This document shows positions 32,969 through 42,124 of a DNA stretch of 64,000 nt, in pieces. Numbering within the stretch: the first letter of the stretch is position 1; each line of letters begins with the position of its first letter. The notes beneath the pieces are model-generated. The model did not search any database. It saw nothing but the letters and a program-made list of their open reading frames with translations, and had not been told where the DNA came from. Source of the DNA: Acidobacteriota bacterium (GTDB taxonomy: Bacteria; Acidobacteriota; Terriglobia; Terriglobales; Acidobacteriaceae); assembly GCA_021780315.1 (NCBI GenBank), contig JAJXYY010000041.1, positions 248,001 to 312,000 on the forward strand, in the 5' to 3' direction. The position numbers were made by a program, and so were the translations under genes.

Positions 32969-34066
32969 GTGAGCGGAGATGCAGTGAAGGGCGAGGACGG
33001 GATGGCGATGGAGTCTGGTGCGGAGTTGGAACTGACGGTGATCTTGCCGGCCCGGAATGAGCAGGTGTCGCTGCCGGGGTGTCTGGCGTCGCTGCTGGTG
33101 CAGTCGGAGCCTGGGTTTGCGCTGGGGGTGCAGTGGGAGTTGATTGTGGTGGATGACGACTCCGCGGATGCGACGGGGGATATAGCTGCGGAGGCTGCGG
33201 CGAGCAGTGCGGGGGTGCGGGTGATGCAGGCTCCGCCGCTGGATTTGAGCAGCCGGGGCGGGTTTACGGGGAAGACGAATGCGTGCTGGGCGGCGGCGCA
33301 GGCCTCGCGGGGGAAGTGGCTGCTGTTTACGGATGCGGACACGGTGCATGAGGCGGGAGATCTTTCGCGGTCGATACGGGAGGCAGAGAAGCATAAGGCG
33401 CTGCTGCTGTCGTATTCTCCGCGGCAGATTGTGACGGGATTCTGGCAGCGGGCGGTGATGCCGTTGATATTTTCGGAGCTGGCGAGTGTGTATCCGCCGA
33501 AGCAGGTGAATGATCCGGGGCGGCGGCTGGCGGCGGCGAATGGTCAGTTTTTGCTGGTGGAACGGGATGCGTATTTCTCGGTCGGCGGGCATAGGGCGGT
33601 GGGGAAGAATGTGCTGGAGGATGTGGCGCTGGCGCACAACATCAAGCGGGGGCCGCGGGTGATTCGGTTTCGGTATGCGCCGGATGCGGTATCGACGCGG
33701 ATGTACCGGACGACGGCGGAGATGATTGAGGGCTGGACGAAGAACCTGGCGCTGCTGCTGCCGCGGCCACTGCTGCTGGCGGCGATGCGGTTGCTGCAGT
33801 TGTTGCTATCTGTGGGGCTGCCGGTGCTGGCGTTGGGGCTGCCGTGGCTGGTGACATGGCAGCGGGCGGCGATTATGGTGGTGTGGGTGCGGACGTTGTG
33901 GGGGTATTACAGCCGGGTGGCGCGGTCGAATTTTCCGGCGGCGGATGTGGCGGTGTCGGTGGTGGGGATTCCATTGTTTGCGTATTTGCTGGTGCGGAGT
34001 TTTATTCACCATCGCATCAACAAATCTGTGGTCTGGAAGGGACGATCCTACAATACGGCGGGGTAG
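32969..34066 (+). CDS. Family 2 glycosyltransferase (HpnB-like)
   Basis: A 365-residue GT-A glycosyltransferase. The catalytic features are visible: LTVILPARNEQVSLPGCLAS, ELIVVDDDSADAT, and the DxD-type FTDADTVHEAGD, followed by a GT2 acceptor segment with ANGQFLLVERDAYF and VLEDVALAHNI. Two to three hydrophobic segments near residues 265-330 anchor it in the membrane. The pattern most resembles HpnB hopanoid-associated glycosyltransferase, but a carotenoid or lipid acceptor is equally possible. The start is GTG at 32969 or a later ATG at 33002/33008; the exact choice is uncertain. Confidence 0.82.
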   Translation: MSGDAVKGEDGMAMESGAELELTVILPARNEQVSLPGCLASLLVQSEPGFALGVQWELIVVDDDSADATGDIAAEAAASSAGVRVMQAPPLDLSSRGGFTGKTNACWAAAQASRGKWLLFTDADTVHEAGDLSRSIREAEKHKALLLSYSPRQIVTGFWQRAVMPLIFSELASVYPPKQVNDPGRRLAAANGQFLLVERDAYFSVGGHRAVGKNVLEDVALAHNIKRGPRVIRFRYAPDAVSTRMYRTTAEMIEGWTKNLALLLPRPLLLAAMRLLQLLLSVGLPVLALGLPWLVTWQRAAIMVVWVRTLWGYYSRVARSNFPAADVAVSVVGIPLFAYLLVRSFIHHRINKSVVWKGRSYNTAG

Positions 34067-34135
34067 AGGCGGGTTAGGGCGGATCTACGGCTTTCGGGTG
34101 CATCCAGGGGTGGTGAAGTGTCGTCTAATGGAGAC

Positions 34136-34552
34136 ATGATCTTACTGACCCGTAAAGCTGAGTTTTCGTCTGCGCATTATTACTGGATCGATTCCTGGTC
34201 GCAGGAAGAGAATGAGCGCGTGTTTGGGAAGTGCGCGAATCGTAACGGACATGGACACAATTACACGCTGGAGGTGACGGTATCGGGGGAGGTTGATCCG
34301 GTGTCGGGGTTTGTGGTGGATCTGAAGGAGTTGAAGGAGATTCTGGAGCGCGAGGTGGTGAGCGTGTATGACCACCGGCATTTGAACCTGGAGGTACCGG
34401 AGTTCAAGGTGATGATTCCGACGACGGAGAATATTGCGGTTGCGATCTGGCGGCGGCTGGAAGGGAAGATTCCGCAGGCTAAGTTGTACCGCGTGCGGGT
34501 GTATGAGATGGCGGATTTGTTTGCTGACTACTATGGTGAGATCGATGGCTGA
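34136..34552 (+). CDS. queD: 6-pyruvoyl-tetrahydropterin synthase / QueD-like, copy 1
   Basis: A QueD/PTPS-family enzyme of about 138 residues. The Zn-binding histidines (FSSAHYYW, GHGHNY) and the catalytic Cys in FGKCANRNGHG are intact, as is the EVVSVYDHRHLN loop. QueD makes 6-carboxy-tetrahydropterin from dihydroneopterin triphosphate in queuosine synthesis; other PTPS members make 6-pyruvoyl-tetrahydropterin. The start is ATG 34136 (MILLTRKAEFSS); GTG 34118 upstream is possible. It is followed by a second paralogue overlapping by 8 nt and then folE, so the trio forms a pterin operon. Confidence 0.9.
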   Translation: MILLTRKAEFSSAHYYWIDSWSQEENERVFGKCANRNGHGHNYTLEVTVSGEVDPVSGFVVDLKELKEILEREVVSVYDHRHLNLEVPEFKVMIPTTENIAVAIWRRLEGKIPQAKLYRVRVYEMADLFADYYGEIDG

Positions 34553-35009
34553 AGCGATGGCAGGTCAGGGTCAGGGAGCGCCGATAGCGGAGTTTTCGCG
34601 GCGATACCACTTTAGTGCGTCGCATCGGTTGCATACGGAGGCTTACGATGCGGAGCGGAACCGGGCGGTGTTTGGGAAGTGCAATAACCCGCATGGGCAC
34701 GGCCATAATTATGCGGTGCAGGTGACGTTTCGCGGTCCTGTGGATGCGGTGACGGGTATGGTTTGCGATCTGGGCGAGTTGGATGGATTTGCACGAACAC
34801 ATCTACTGGAACGGTTTGACCACACGAATTTGAACACGCTGGAACACTTTGAGAAGACGGTATCTACGACGGAGAATCTAAGTATTGCAGTTTATGAAAT
34901 CTTCCAGCAGTTTGCGGGAGCGCGGTTGGAGCGAGTGCATGTGGAAGAGACGAGCAACAACTCGTTTGACTATGCTGGCGGCAGTGATATGCCTGTTGGC
35001 AGTATTTAA
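34545..35009 (+). CDS. 6-pyruvoyl-tetrahydropterin synthase / QueD-like, copy 2
   Basis: A second PTPS-family enzyme of 154 residues with the same active-site set: HFSASHRLHTEAY, FGKCNNPHGHGHNY and the conserved region LLERFDHTNLN. Similarity to copy 1 is moderate, so this is an old duplication and not a recent one. The start is ATG 34545, inside the previous gene's last codons, preceded by GGTGAG; nearby in-frame ATGs at 34533 and 34557 are alternatives. Two paralogues together suggest one for queuosine and one for another pterin, or a heteromer. Confidence 0.9.
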   Translation: MAEAMAGQGQGAPIAEFSRRYHFSASHRLHTEAYDAERNRAVFGKCNNPHGHGHNYAVQVTFRGPVDAVTGMVCDLGELDGFARTHLLERFDHTNLNTLEHFEKTVSTTENLSIAVYEIFQQFAGARLERVHVEETSNNSFDYAGGSDMPVGSI

Positions 35010-35021
35010 GGAAGGCCCTTT

Positions 35022-35618
35022 ATGGCAAGTAACTCGGCAACGATAGAATCAGCTTCGCTGGAGACGATCTCGACGCAAGACCTGTACCGTGAACTGCTGC
35101 TGCGGATGGGGGAAGACCCGAACCGTGATGGTCTTTTGAAGACGCCGGAGCGGATTGAGAAGTCGATGGCGTTTTTGACGCAGGGGTACACGCAGGACGT
35201 GACCGAGGTGCTGCACGATGCACTGTTCGACGTGGACTACGACGAGATGGTGATTGTGAAGGATGTGGAGTTCTACTCGATGTGCGAGCACCACATGCTG
35301 CCGTTTTTTGGGCGTGCGCACATTGCGTACGTTCCGAATGGCAAGGTGATCGGGCTGAGCAAGATTCCGCGGCTGGTGGATGTGTTTGCGCGGCGTCTGC
35401 AGGTGCAGGAGCGGCTGACGCGGCAGGTGGCGGAGGCGATTACGGAGGCGATTCAGCCGCAGGGGGTGGCCGTGATCATGGAGGCGGAGCACCTGTGCAT
35501 GATGATGCGCGGGGTGGAGAAGCAGCAGTCTTCCACGGTGACTTCGGCGATGCTGGGCGTTTTCAAGTCGCAGTTGCAGACGCGGAATGAGTTTTTGTCG
35601 CTGGTGCGGGGGCGGTAG
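35022..35618 (+). CDS. folE: GTP cyclohydrolase I
   Basis: Converts GTP to 7,8-dihydroneopterin triphosphate, the entry to folate, biopterin and queuosine routes. The 198-residue enzyme has the Zn-binding [11 protein letters not shown] and HLCMMMRGV motifs, and the active-site stretch [19 protein letters not shown]. Length matches family type IA. It starts 12 nt after the second QueD-like gene; AAGGAAG at 35009-35015 supplies a ribosome-binding site. Its product directly feeds the two adjacent PTPS-type enzymes. Confidence 0.96.
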   Translation: MASNSATIESASLETISTQDLYRELLLRMGEDPNRDGLLKTPERIEKSMAFLTQGYTQDVTEVLHDALFDVDYDEMVIVKDVEFYSMCEHHMLPFFGRAHIAYVPNGKVIGLSKIPRLVDVFARRLQVQERLTRQVAEAITEAIQPQGVAVIMEAEHLCMMMRGVEKQQSSTVTSAMLGVFKSQLQTRNEFLSLVRGR

Positions 35619-35659
35619 GTTTCGCGAGCAGGGCTCTGACCGCGTAGTCTAGGTGGAGC

Positions 35660-36541
35660 ATGAATGGACTCCTGATTCTCGACAAGCCCTCCGGTATTAC
35701 CTCTCACGATGTAGTTGCGTTAGTTCGCCGGGCCACGGGCGAGAAGTCCATTGGACATCTGGGGACTCTGGACCCGATGGCTACGGGGGTACTGCCGCTG
35801 CTGCTGGGGAAGTACACGCGGCTGGCGCAGTTTTTCGGGCAGGCGGAGAAGCACTACGAAGGGACGATCCGTTTCGGGTTTGCGACGGACAGTTTTGATG
35901 CGGATGGGGTGGCGGTGGGTGAGGCCAAGCCGCTGGAGAGGTCGCTGGAGGAGTTGCAGGTGATGGCGGAGCACTTCCGTGGGGAGATGGACCAGATGCC
36001 TCCGGTGTTTTCGGCGAAGAAGATCAAGGGGGTTCCGGCGCATAAGTTGGCGCGTGCGGGCGTGGAGGTGGCAGTGAAGCCGGCGCGAATCACGATACAT
36101 CGGTTTGAGTTGACGGGGCTGGATGTGGCTGCGGGGGAGGCGCGGTTTGTGATGGAGGTGTCGGCGGGTGGGTATGTGCGGTCGGTGGCGCAGGAGCTGG
36201 GAGAGATGGCGGGATGCGGGGCGCATCTGTCGGCGCTGCAGCGTACGCGGGCGGGGGCGTTTGGGCTGGAGCAGGCGATCACTCTGGAGGAGTTGAAGGG
36301 GTTTGCATCGGTAGAGGAGATTGCGGCGCGGCTGCCGCATCCGCGGACGCTGCTGCCGGAGATGCCTGCGGTGACGGTGGAGGAGCAGATGGCGGGGAGG
36401 CTGCGGAACGGGATGCAGGTGAATCTGCCGGAGTACTCGAATGCGCCGCTGGTGAAGGTGTTTACGAGCCCTACGGAGATGCTGGGGATTACGCGGCGGA
36501 TTGCTGGGACGTTGATGCAGCCGATTGTGGTTCTGGGGTAA
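35660..36541 (+). CDS. truB: tRNA pseudouridine-55 synthase
   Basis: Isomerises U55 in the T-loop of tRNAs. The 293-residue product carries the TruB catalytic motif GTLDPMATGVLP with Asp38, the N-terminal LDKPSGITSHDVV and the later YVRSVAQELG motif. Length and domain layout, including the C-terminal PUA-like region (about residues 235-293), match bacterial TruB. It starts 41 nt after folE on the same strand. Confidence 0.96.
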   Translation: MNGLLILDKPSGITSHDVVALVRRATGEKSIGHLGTLDPMATGVLPLLLGKYTRLAQFFGQAEKHYEGTIRFGFATDSFDADGVAVGEAKPLERSLEELQVMAEHFRGEMDQMPPVFSAKKIKGVPAHKLARAGVEVAVKPARITIHRFELTGLDVAAGEARFVMEVSAGGYVRSVAQELGEMAGCGAHLSALQRTRAGAFGLEQAITLEELKGFASVEEIAARLPHPRTLLPEMPAVTVEEQMAGRLRNGMQVNLPEYSNAPLVKVFTSPTEMLGITRRIAGTLMQPIVVLG

Positions 36542-36547
36542 GCGCGA

Positions 36548-37285
36548 CTATTTTTTCAGGAGCGGCTGGATGAGGTGCAGGACGTTGGTGGCGACGATCT
36601 GGTTGCCAGCGGCGGTGGCGTGGGTGCGGTCGCGCTGCATCATGCCTTCGACGCCGAAGACGTTCTGGAGGAGGAAGGGCAGTAGCGGGACGTGGTATTT
36701 CTTTGCGAGGATGGCGTAGGTGGCGGTGAACTGCTGGATGTAGTCGGGGCCGTAGTCGGGGGGCAGGGTGATGCCGGCGAGGACAACTTTGGTTCCGCTG
36801 GCTTTGAGGGTGGCGACGATTTTATCGAGGTTGGCGCGTGAGTCTTCGATGCGTAGTCCGCGGAGGCCGTCGTTGCCGCCGAACTCCACGACGACGAGGG
36901 AAGGCTTGAGGGCGAGGATGGAGTTGAGGCGTTCGACGCCGTCCTTGGTGGTGTTGCCGCTGATGCCCTGGTTGACGACGCGGTAGTGGTAGCCGCGGGC
37001 GTCGAGGGTGGATTGGAGGTAGTCAGGGTAGCTCTGGCCGGGTTCGGTGCCGAAGCCGGCGGTGAGGCTGTCGCCGAAGCAGACGATGAGCGGGCGGTGG
37101 TCGTTGGGGTTGGGTGGGGGTGGCGGTGCGGGATTTTGAGCGGATGAAGTGTCTTGTGGGTCTGTGGGCTGGCTGGCGGTCTGGTCGTCGATACTGGAGG
37201 AGCGCTGCGAGGCTTTGTCGGTGCGGCAGCCGACTGCTGTGAGTGTTGCCGCTACTAGAATCAGAGAGAACCAGAACTTCCGCAT
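36548..37285 (-). CDS. SGNH-hydrolase lipoprotein (TesA/arylesterase type)
   Basis: A 245-residue protein with a lipobox (TLTAVGC), a Pro-rich linker (NPAPPPPPNPN) and a GDSL/SGNH hydrolase domain: block I FGDSLTAGFG with the nucleophile Ser, the Gly of block II near NQGISGNTT, VEFGGNDGLRG, and the Asp-His pair DRTHATAAG at the end. Resembles TesA lysophospholipase/arylesterase. It is divergent from an ybbA-ybbP-like pair, the same tesA/ybbAP arrangement as in E. coli. Confidence 0.93.
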   Translation of the reverse strand: MRKFWFSLILVAATLTAVGCRTDKASQRSSSIDDQTASQPTDPQDTSSAQNPAPPPPPNPNDHRPLIVCFGDSLTAGFGTEPGQSYPDYLQSTLDARGYHYRVVNQGISGNTTKDGVERLNSILALKPSLVVVEFGGNDGLRGLRIEDSRANLDKIVATLKASGTKVVLAGITLPPDYGPDYIQQFTATYAILAKKYHVPLLPFLLQNVFGVEGMMQRDRTHATAAGNQIVATNVLHLIQPLLKK

Positions 37286-37346
37286 CTTTACAACGTATCA
37301 AAACGTCTGAGAGTAGGAAGAGCGAACAGGAAAAAGAGGGTATCTG

Positions 37347-38123
37347 GTGGTGAGTGATGGAGCCGTTGTGAGCGATGCGATGATTTCGGTGGAAGGTTTG
37401 CGTAAGTCGATCCGCAATGGGGCGCGGACGGTGGATATTTTGAAGGGGCTGGAGTTTTCGGTTCCGCGTGGACAGTTTGTGGCGGTGATGGGGGCTTCGG
37501 GGTCGGGGAAGTCGACGCTGCTGGGGTTGCTGGCGGGGCTGGATACGCCGAGTGCGGGCGAGGTGAGGCTGAATGGTGTGGCGATCAGCTACCTGGCGGA
37601 GGACAAGCTGGCGCAGGTGCGGGGGAAGACGATCGGGTTTGTGTTCCAGTCGTATCAACTGATTCCTACGCTGACGGCGCTGGAGAATGTGCTGCTGCCG
37701 TATGAGTTGAATGCGGAGGCGAAGGACGCTAAGGCAGGGATGGCGCGGGCGCGGGAGTTGCTGAACAGCGTTGGGCTGGGAGACCGGATGGATCATTATC
37801 CGGTGCAGCTATCGGGCGGGGAACAGCAGCGGGTGGCGCTGGCGCGGGCGTTTATTCTGCGTCCGCCGATTGTGCTGGCGGACGAGCCGACGGGGAACCT
37901 GGACACGGTGAATGGGTCGCATGTGCTGGAGTTGCTGCTGAACCTGAACCATAGCGAAGGGACGACGCTGGTGCTGGTGACGCATGATCCGGTGCTGGCG
38001 AGCTATGCGAACCGGCGGATAACGATGCGGGATGGATTGATTGTGGCGGACGAGATGAACGCTGCGCCGACGGTGTATGTGCCGCAGGCGGATGGACGGC
38101 AGACCTCTGTCGTGGGGAGGTAG
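37347..38123 (+). CDS. ybbA: ABC transporter ATP-binding protein (YbbA type)
   Basis: The 258-residue ATPase has Walker A GASGSGKST, signature LSGGEQQRVALARA and Walker B IVLADEPTGNLD. Its partner is the large FtsX-type permease 3 nt downstream. By context (divergent tesA-like gene, adjacent ybbP-like permease) it corresponds to E. coli YbbA, part of a presumed lipid or toxin export/processing machine of unclear substrate. Start 37347 gives a short N-terminal extension before MISVEGLRK. Confidence 0.9.
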   Translation: MVSDGAVVSDAMISVEGLRKSIRNGARTVDILKGLEFSVPRGQFVAVMGASGSGKSTLLGLLAGLDTPSAGEVRLNGVAISYLAEDKLAQVRGKTIGFVFQSYQLIPTLTALENVLLPYELNAEAKDAKAGMARARELLNSVGLGDRMDHYPVQLSGGEQQRVALARAFILRPPIVLADEPTGNLDTVNGSHVLELLLNLNHSEGTTLVLVTHDPVLASYANRRITMRDGLIVADEMNAAPTVYVPQADGRQTSVVGR

Positions 38124-38126
38124 CGG

Positions 38127-40709
38127 ATGGCTTCGCTCTCGTTCGCTTCGGCAGCAAAGATTGCGGTGCGCGAGATGCGCTCTTCGCGGGGGAAGTTTTT
38201 TTTCGTGGTGCTGTCGGTGGCGATTGGAGTGGCGGCGCTGACGGGGGTGCGAGGATTCAGTGCGTCGTTTCGGGGATCGCTGCTGAACCGGGCGCGGAGC
38301 ATTATGGCGGCGGACCTTTCGGCGCGGATGTTTCAGCAGCCTACGCCGGAGCAGCAGAAGGGGCTGGATGCGATTGCGGCGGAGGGGGTGGAGATGACTC
38401 CGGTGACGGAGTTGCTGTCGATGGCGAGTTCGCCGAAGACGCTGGACCCGCTGCTGGTTTCGCTGAAGGCGGTTGATCCGGCGAAGTATCCGTTTTATGG
38501 CGAGGTGGAGTTGGCTCCGAAGGCCGCGCTGGGGAGCGTGCTGGGGCCGGATACGGTGGTGGTGGCGGATGACCTGCTGGTGCGTTTGCACCTGGTGGTG
38601 GGCGACCAGTTGAAGATCGGGACGCAGGTGTTTCGGATTGCCAGCGTGGTGGTGAACGAGCCGGACCGGTTGTCGGGGAACTTTGCGGCGGGGCCGCGGG
38701 TGTTGATCTCGCGGGCGGGGCTGGAGGCGAGTGGATTGCTGGCTCCGGGGAGCCATGCGGGTCAGAGGTATCTGTTCAAGGTGCCGAAGCCGGGCAATGG
38801 GGCGCCGATCTCGGACACGGCGGTGGGGAGCCTGAAGGCGCGGCTGGAGAAGCTGCTGCCGGAGTCGCAGGTGATTGACTACCGGGAGACGAATCCGGCG
38901 CTGACGCAGGGGTTGGACCGGGCGACGAGTCTGCTGTCGCTGATGAGCCTGGTGGCGCTGGTGCTGGGGGCGGTGGGGGTGGCGATGGCGATGCGGGCGC
39001 ACCTGCAGCAGCGGCTGGATACGATTGCGATTATGAAGTCGCTGGGTGCTCGGTCGGGGCAGATTATCAAGATTTACCTGTTGCAGACGTTGTTGCTGGG
39101 AGTGCTGGGCGGGCTGCTGGGTGTGGCGCTGGGGGTGGCGGTACAACTGGCGTTTCCGTACCTGCTGGTGCGGCTGATTAATGTGCAGACGGAGTTACAT
39201 ATTCAGTTGCGGACGGTGCTGACGGGGCTGGGCGCGGGGGTGCTGACGACGCTGCTGTTTACGCTGCCGCCGCTGCTGGACATTCGTGGAGTGCGGCCGA
39301 TTTTGATTTTGCGGCGGGCGGTGGAGGACAGCGACGATCCGTTTGTGGCGGCGGTGTTCAAGAAGATTACGAAGAACGTGGCGCAGATTGCGGCGGCGGT
39401 GCTGATACTGGCGGGGCTGGCGGGGATTGCGACGACGTTGAGTGATTCGGCTACGGTGGGGAGGTATTTTTCGCTGGGGCTGGTGGGAGTGCTGGCGGTG
39501 CTGCTGGCGGCTTCGTCGGCGGTGCTGGCGGGGTTGAAGTTTTTTCTGAAGCGGACGCGGCTGAGCCTGCCGTCTTCGCTGCGGCATGGGTTGGCGAATC
39601 TGTATCGTCCGGGGAATCCTTCGGCGGCGCTGCTGGCGGCGCTGGGCATGGGCGTGATGCAGATTATGACGGTGTACCTGGTGCAGCAGGCGGTGGTGCA
39701 GGAGTTGCATATTTCGTCGGCACCGAATCTGCCGAATGTGTTCCTGGTGGATATTACGAATGAAGAGGTGGGCGGGATACGGACGCTGATCCAGGGGCAG
39801 GGGAGCGTGACGGCGGCACCGGAGTTGCTGCCGGTGGTGTCGTCGCGAATCGTGGCGATCGATGGGGTTCCGGCGAACCAGGCGAAGCTGAAGAACTTTC
39901 CGAAGCGGATGCTGCAGTCGATCTCGCTGACGTGGGCGACGAGCGCGCCGCCGGGGACGAAGGCAGTGGCTGGGGCATGGTGGGGTGAGGGGGAGACGCG
40001 TCCGGTGGTGGCGATTGGGGAGCGGCAGGCGGAGCGGTTGGGGGTGAAGGTGGGGTCGCAGATTACGTTTGCGGCGCAGGATACGCAGTTTGTGGCGACG
40101 GTGGCGGCGTTGACGAAGTCGGATGGGCAACATGCGTACTCGCGGGCGGAGTTTATTTTGCCGCCAAAGGTGCTGGCGGGGCTGCCGGTGGTCTGGTACG
40201 GGGGGGTGCATGTGGACCCGAACCGGGTGGGGGAGTTTCAGCGTGCGATGTACAAGGCGTACCCGACGGTGACAGTGATCAACGTGGCGCAGGCGCTGGA
40301 GACGGTGCGGAGCGTGGTGATCCAGATAACGTATGTGATCCAGTTTCTGGCGGCGTTCAGCATCTTTGCGGGGATTATTATTCTGGCTTCGAGCATAGCG
40401 GGGACGCGGTACCGGCGGATTCGCGAGGTGGTGGTGCTGAAGACGCTGGGAGCGACGCGGGGCCGGATTGCCACGGTGTTCTCGATTGAATTTGCGGTGC
40501 TGGGATTAGTGGCGGGCGTGGTGGGGATTGGTTTTGCAAACGTGATTGCTCGGGCGCTGCTGACGAAGTTGACGGTGGCGTACCACTTTGCGTGGGGATG
40601 GAATTTGGCGGCGTTGCTGGGGACTGCGGGGCTGACGGTGGTGACGGGGTGGATGGCGAGCCATCGGATTCTGGGGCAGAAGCCGTTGGAGGTATTGCGG
40701 GAGGAGTAG
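38127..40709 (+). CDS. ybbP: FtsX-family ABC permease (YbbP type, 860 aa)
   Basis: An 860-residue permease with two FtsX modules. TM1 is near residues 20-45; a periplasmic domain runs to residue 260; three TMs (about 260-400) follow, with further TMs around 425-475, then a second periplasmic domain and a final FtsX TM cluster (residues 740-850, VVVLKTLGATRGRIATVFS). The doubled architecture is characteristic of YbbP/putative macrolide-type permeases. It starts 3 nt after ybbA and the two form one transporter. Confidence 0.93.
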   Translation: MASLSFASAAKIAVREMRSSRGKFFFVVLSVAIGVAALTGVRGFSASFRGSLLNRARSIMAADLSARMFQQPTPEQQKGLDAIAAEGVEMTPVTELLSMASSPKTLDPLLVSLKAVDPAKYPFYGEVELAPKAALGSVLGPDTVVVADDLLVRLHLVVGDQLKIGTQVFRIASVVVNEPDRLSGNFAAGPRVLISRAGLEASGLLAPGSHAGQRYLFKVPKPGNGAPISDTAVGSLKARLEKLLPESQVIDYRETNPALTQGLDRATSLLSLMSLVALVLGAVGVAMAMRAHLQQRLDTIAIMKSLGARSGQIIKIYLLQTLLLGVLGGLLGVALGVAVQLAFPYLLVRLINVQTELHIQLRTVLTGLGAGVLTTLLFTLPPLLDIRGVRPILILRRAVEDSDDPFVAAVFKKITKNVAQIAAAVLILAGLAGIATTLSDSATVGRYFSLGLVGVLAVLLAASSAVLAGLKFFLKRTRLSLPSSLRHGLANLYRPGNPSAALLAALGMGVMQIMTVYLVQQAVVQELHISSAPNLPNVFLVDITNEEVGGIRTLIQGQGSVTAAPELLPVVSSRIVAIDGVPANQAKLKNFPKRMLQSISLTWATSAPPGTKAVAGAWWGEGETRPVVAIGERQAERLGVKVGSQITFAAQDTQFVATVAALTKSDGQHAYSRAEFILPPKVLAGLPVVWYGGVHVDPNRVGEFQRAMYKAYPTVTVINVAQALETVRSVVIQITYVIQFLAAFSIFAGIIILASSIAGTRYRRIREVVVLKTLGATRGRIATVFSIEFAVLGLVAGVVGIGFANVIARALLTKLTVAYHFAWGWNLAALLGTAGLTVVTGWMASHRILGQKPLEVLREE

Positions 40710-40838
40710 GGTGCGCGGATTTTCTTTAGGAACAATTTTTCTATTGACACTGTTTGTGATGCTCGCTTAGGTTGGGTCGTACGCGGCGCGGCACGGGATA
40801 CTCCCAGATGTGTGTTCGTGAGACGGGGAGGCGATGCG

Positions 40839-42056
40839 ATGACGATGTGGACGCGGAGTTTGGTTGGGTCGATGTTGGTGATGAGCCTGGGGCTGGCGGG
40901 CGTGGCGCAGCAGGCGGGGCCGACGCCGCAGCAGTTGGCGGGGATTGCGAAGGACAAGGCGCGGCACTTTGGGGATGATCCGGAGGATGGCGGGCCTTTG
41001 GCGACGGGGCTTTCGAGCAGTTTGAAGCCGGCGGCGGTGGGAGTGGCGATGCGGAAGGTGGCGGACTGGCAGTTGGCACAGTCGCAGCCGTATTTTGACC
41101 GGATATGGACGTGGAGCGTCCTGTACAGCGGGTTTATGGCTGCGTCGGATTCGCTGGGAGATGCGAAGTATCGCGATGCGATGCTGGGGATGGGGACGAA
41201 GTACAACTGGGAGTTGCGGTCGCATCTGCCGGATGCGGATGACCAGAGTGTGGGGCAGACGTATCTGGAGCTTTATCTGGAGAAGAAGGACCCGGCGATG
41301 CTGGCTCCGACGCGGGCGGCACTGGATGATCTGCTGGCGGCTCCTCGGGTGGCGAAGAATCCGGGGCCGGGGCGGCCGATTGTGTGGTGGTGGTGCGATG
41401 CGTTGTTTATGGCTCCGCCGGTGTGGGCGCGGATGTATGCGGCGACGGGAGAGCGGAAGTACCTGGGGTATCTGGATGAGGAGTGGGCGAAGACTTCTGC
41501 CCTGCTGTATGACAAGCAGGAGCATCTGTATACGCGGGATGTGACGTACCTGACGAAGACGGAGCGTAATGGGAAGAAGATGTTCTGGTCGCGGGGGAAT
41601 GGGTGGGTGATGGGGGGGCTGGTGCGGACGCTGGAGTATCTGCCGAAGGATGATCCGGCGCGCGGGAAGTATGTGAGGCAATTGCAGGAGATGGCGGAGC
41701 GGGTGGCGGGGTTGCAGGGCGCGGACGGATTGTGGCGTGCGGGGATGCTGGACCCGGGGGACTATGCGGAGGCGGAGGTATCGGGTTCGGCGTTGTTTAC
41801 GTATGCGCTGGCTTGGGGCGTGAACGAGGGTTTGCTGGACGGGAAGGTGTATCGTCCGGTGATTGCGAAGGCGTGGGCGGGGATGTTGCGGCATGTGTAT
41901 GCGGATGGGCGGTTGGGGGGGATACAGCAGACGGGGGCAGAGCCGGCACCGTTTCGGGCGACGGCGAGCTATACGTATGGGGTAGGGGGATTTCTGCTGG
42001 CGGGGAGCGAGATACGGCGGATGGGGGAGCATTCACGGGGGATTAGGGGACGTTAG
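40839..42056 (+). CDS. GH88/GH105 unsaturated rhamnogalacturonyl hydrolase
   Basis: A glycoside hydrolase of about 405 residues with an alpha/alpha-barrel of the GH105 type. The catalytic region IVWWWCDALFMAPPVWA carries the conserved Asp; later WSRGNGWVMGGLVRTLEYL and YAEAEVSGSALFTYAL are conserved barrel helices. These enzymes hydrolyse unsaturated galacturonyl-rhamnose products of pectin lyases. There is a hydrophobic N-terminal stretch (LVGSMLVMSLGLAGVAQQ), so it is probably exported to the periplasm. Start ATG 40839 has GGGGAG upstream. Confidence 0.87.
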   Translation: MTMWTRSLVGSMLVMSLGLAGVAQQAGPTPQQLAGIAKDKARHFGDDPEDGGPLATGLSSSLKPAAVGVAMRKVADWQLAQSQPYFDRIWTWSVLYSGFMAASDSLGDAKYRDAMLGMGTKYNWELRSHLPDADDQSVGQTYLELYLEKKDPAMLAPTRAALDDLLAAPRVAKNPGPGRPIVWWWCDALFMAPPVWARMYAATGERKYLGYLDEEWAKTSALLYDKQEHLYTRDVTYLTKTERNGKKMFWSRGNGWVMGGLVRTLEYLPKDDPARGKYVRQLQEMAERVAGLQGADGLWRAGMLDPGDYAEAEVSGSALFTYALAWGVNEGLLDGKVYRPVIAKAWAGMLRHVYADGRLGGIQQTGAEPAPFRATASYTYGVGGFLLAGSEIRRMGEHSRGIRGR

Positions 42057-42124
42057 TGAGGTGTACAACGCTCGATGGTTGTAAGATAAGCAGGTTGTGC
42101 AATCCAAGGCTAATGGGTGCGGGA

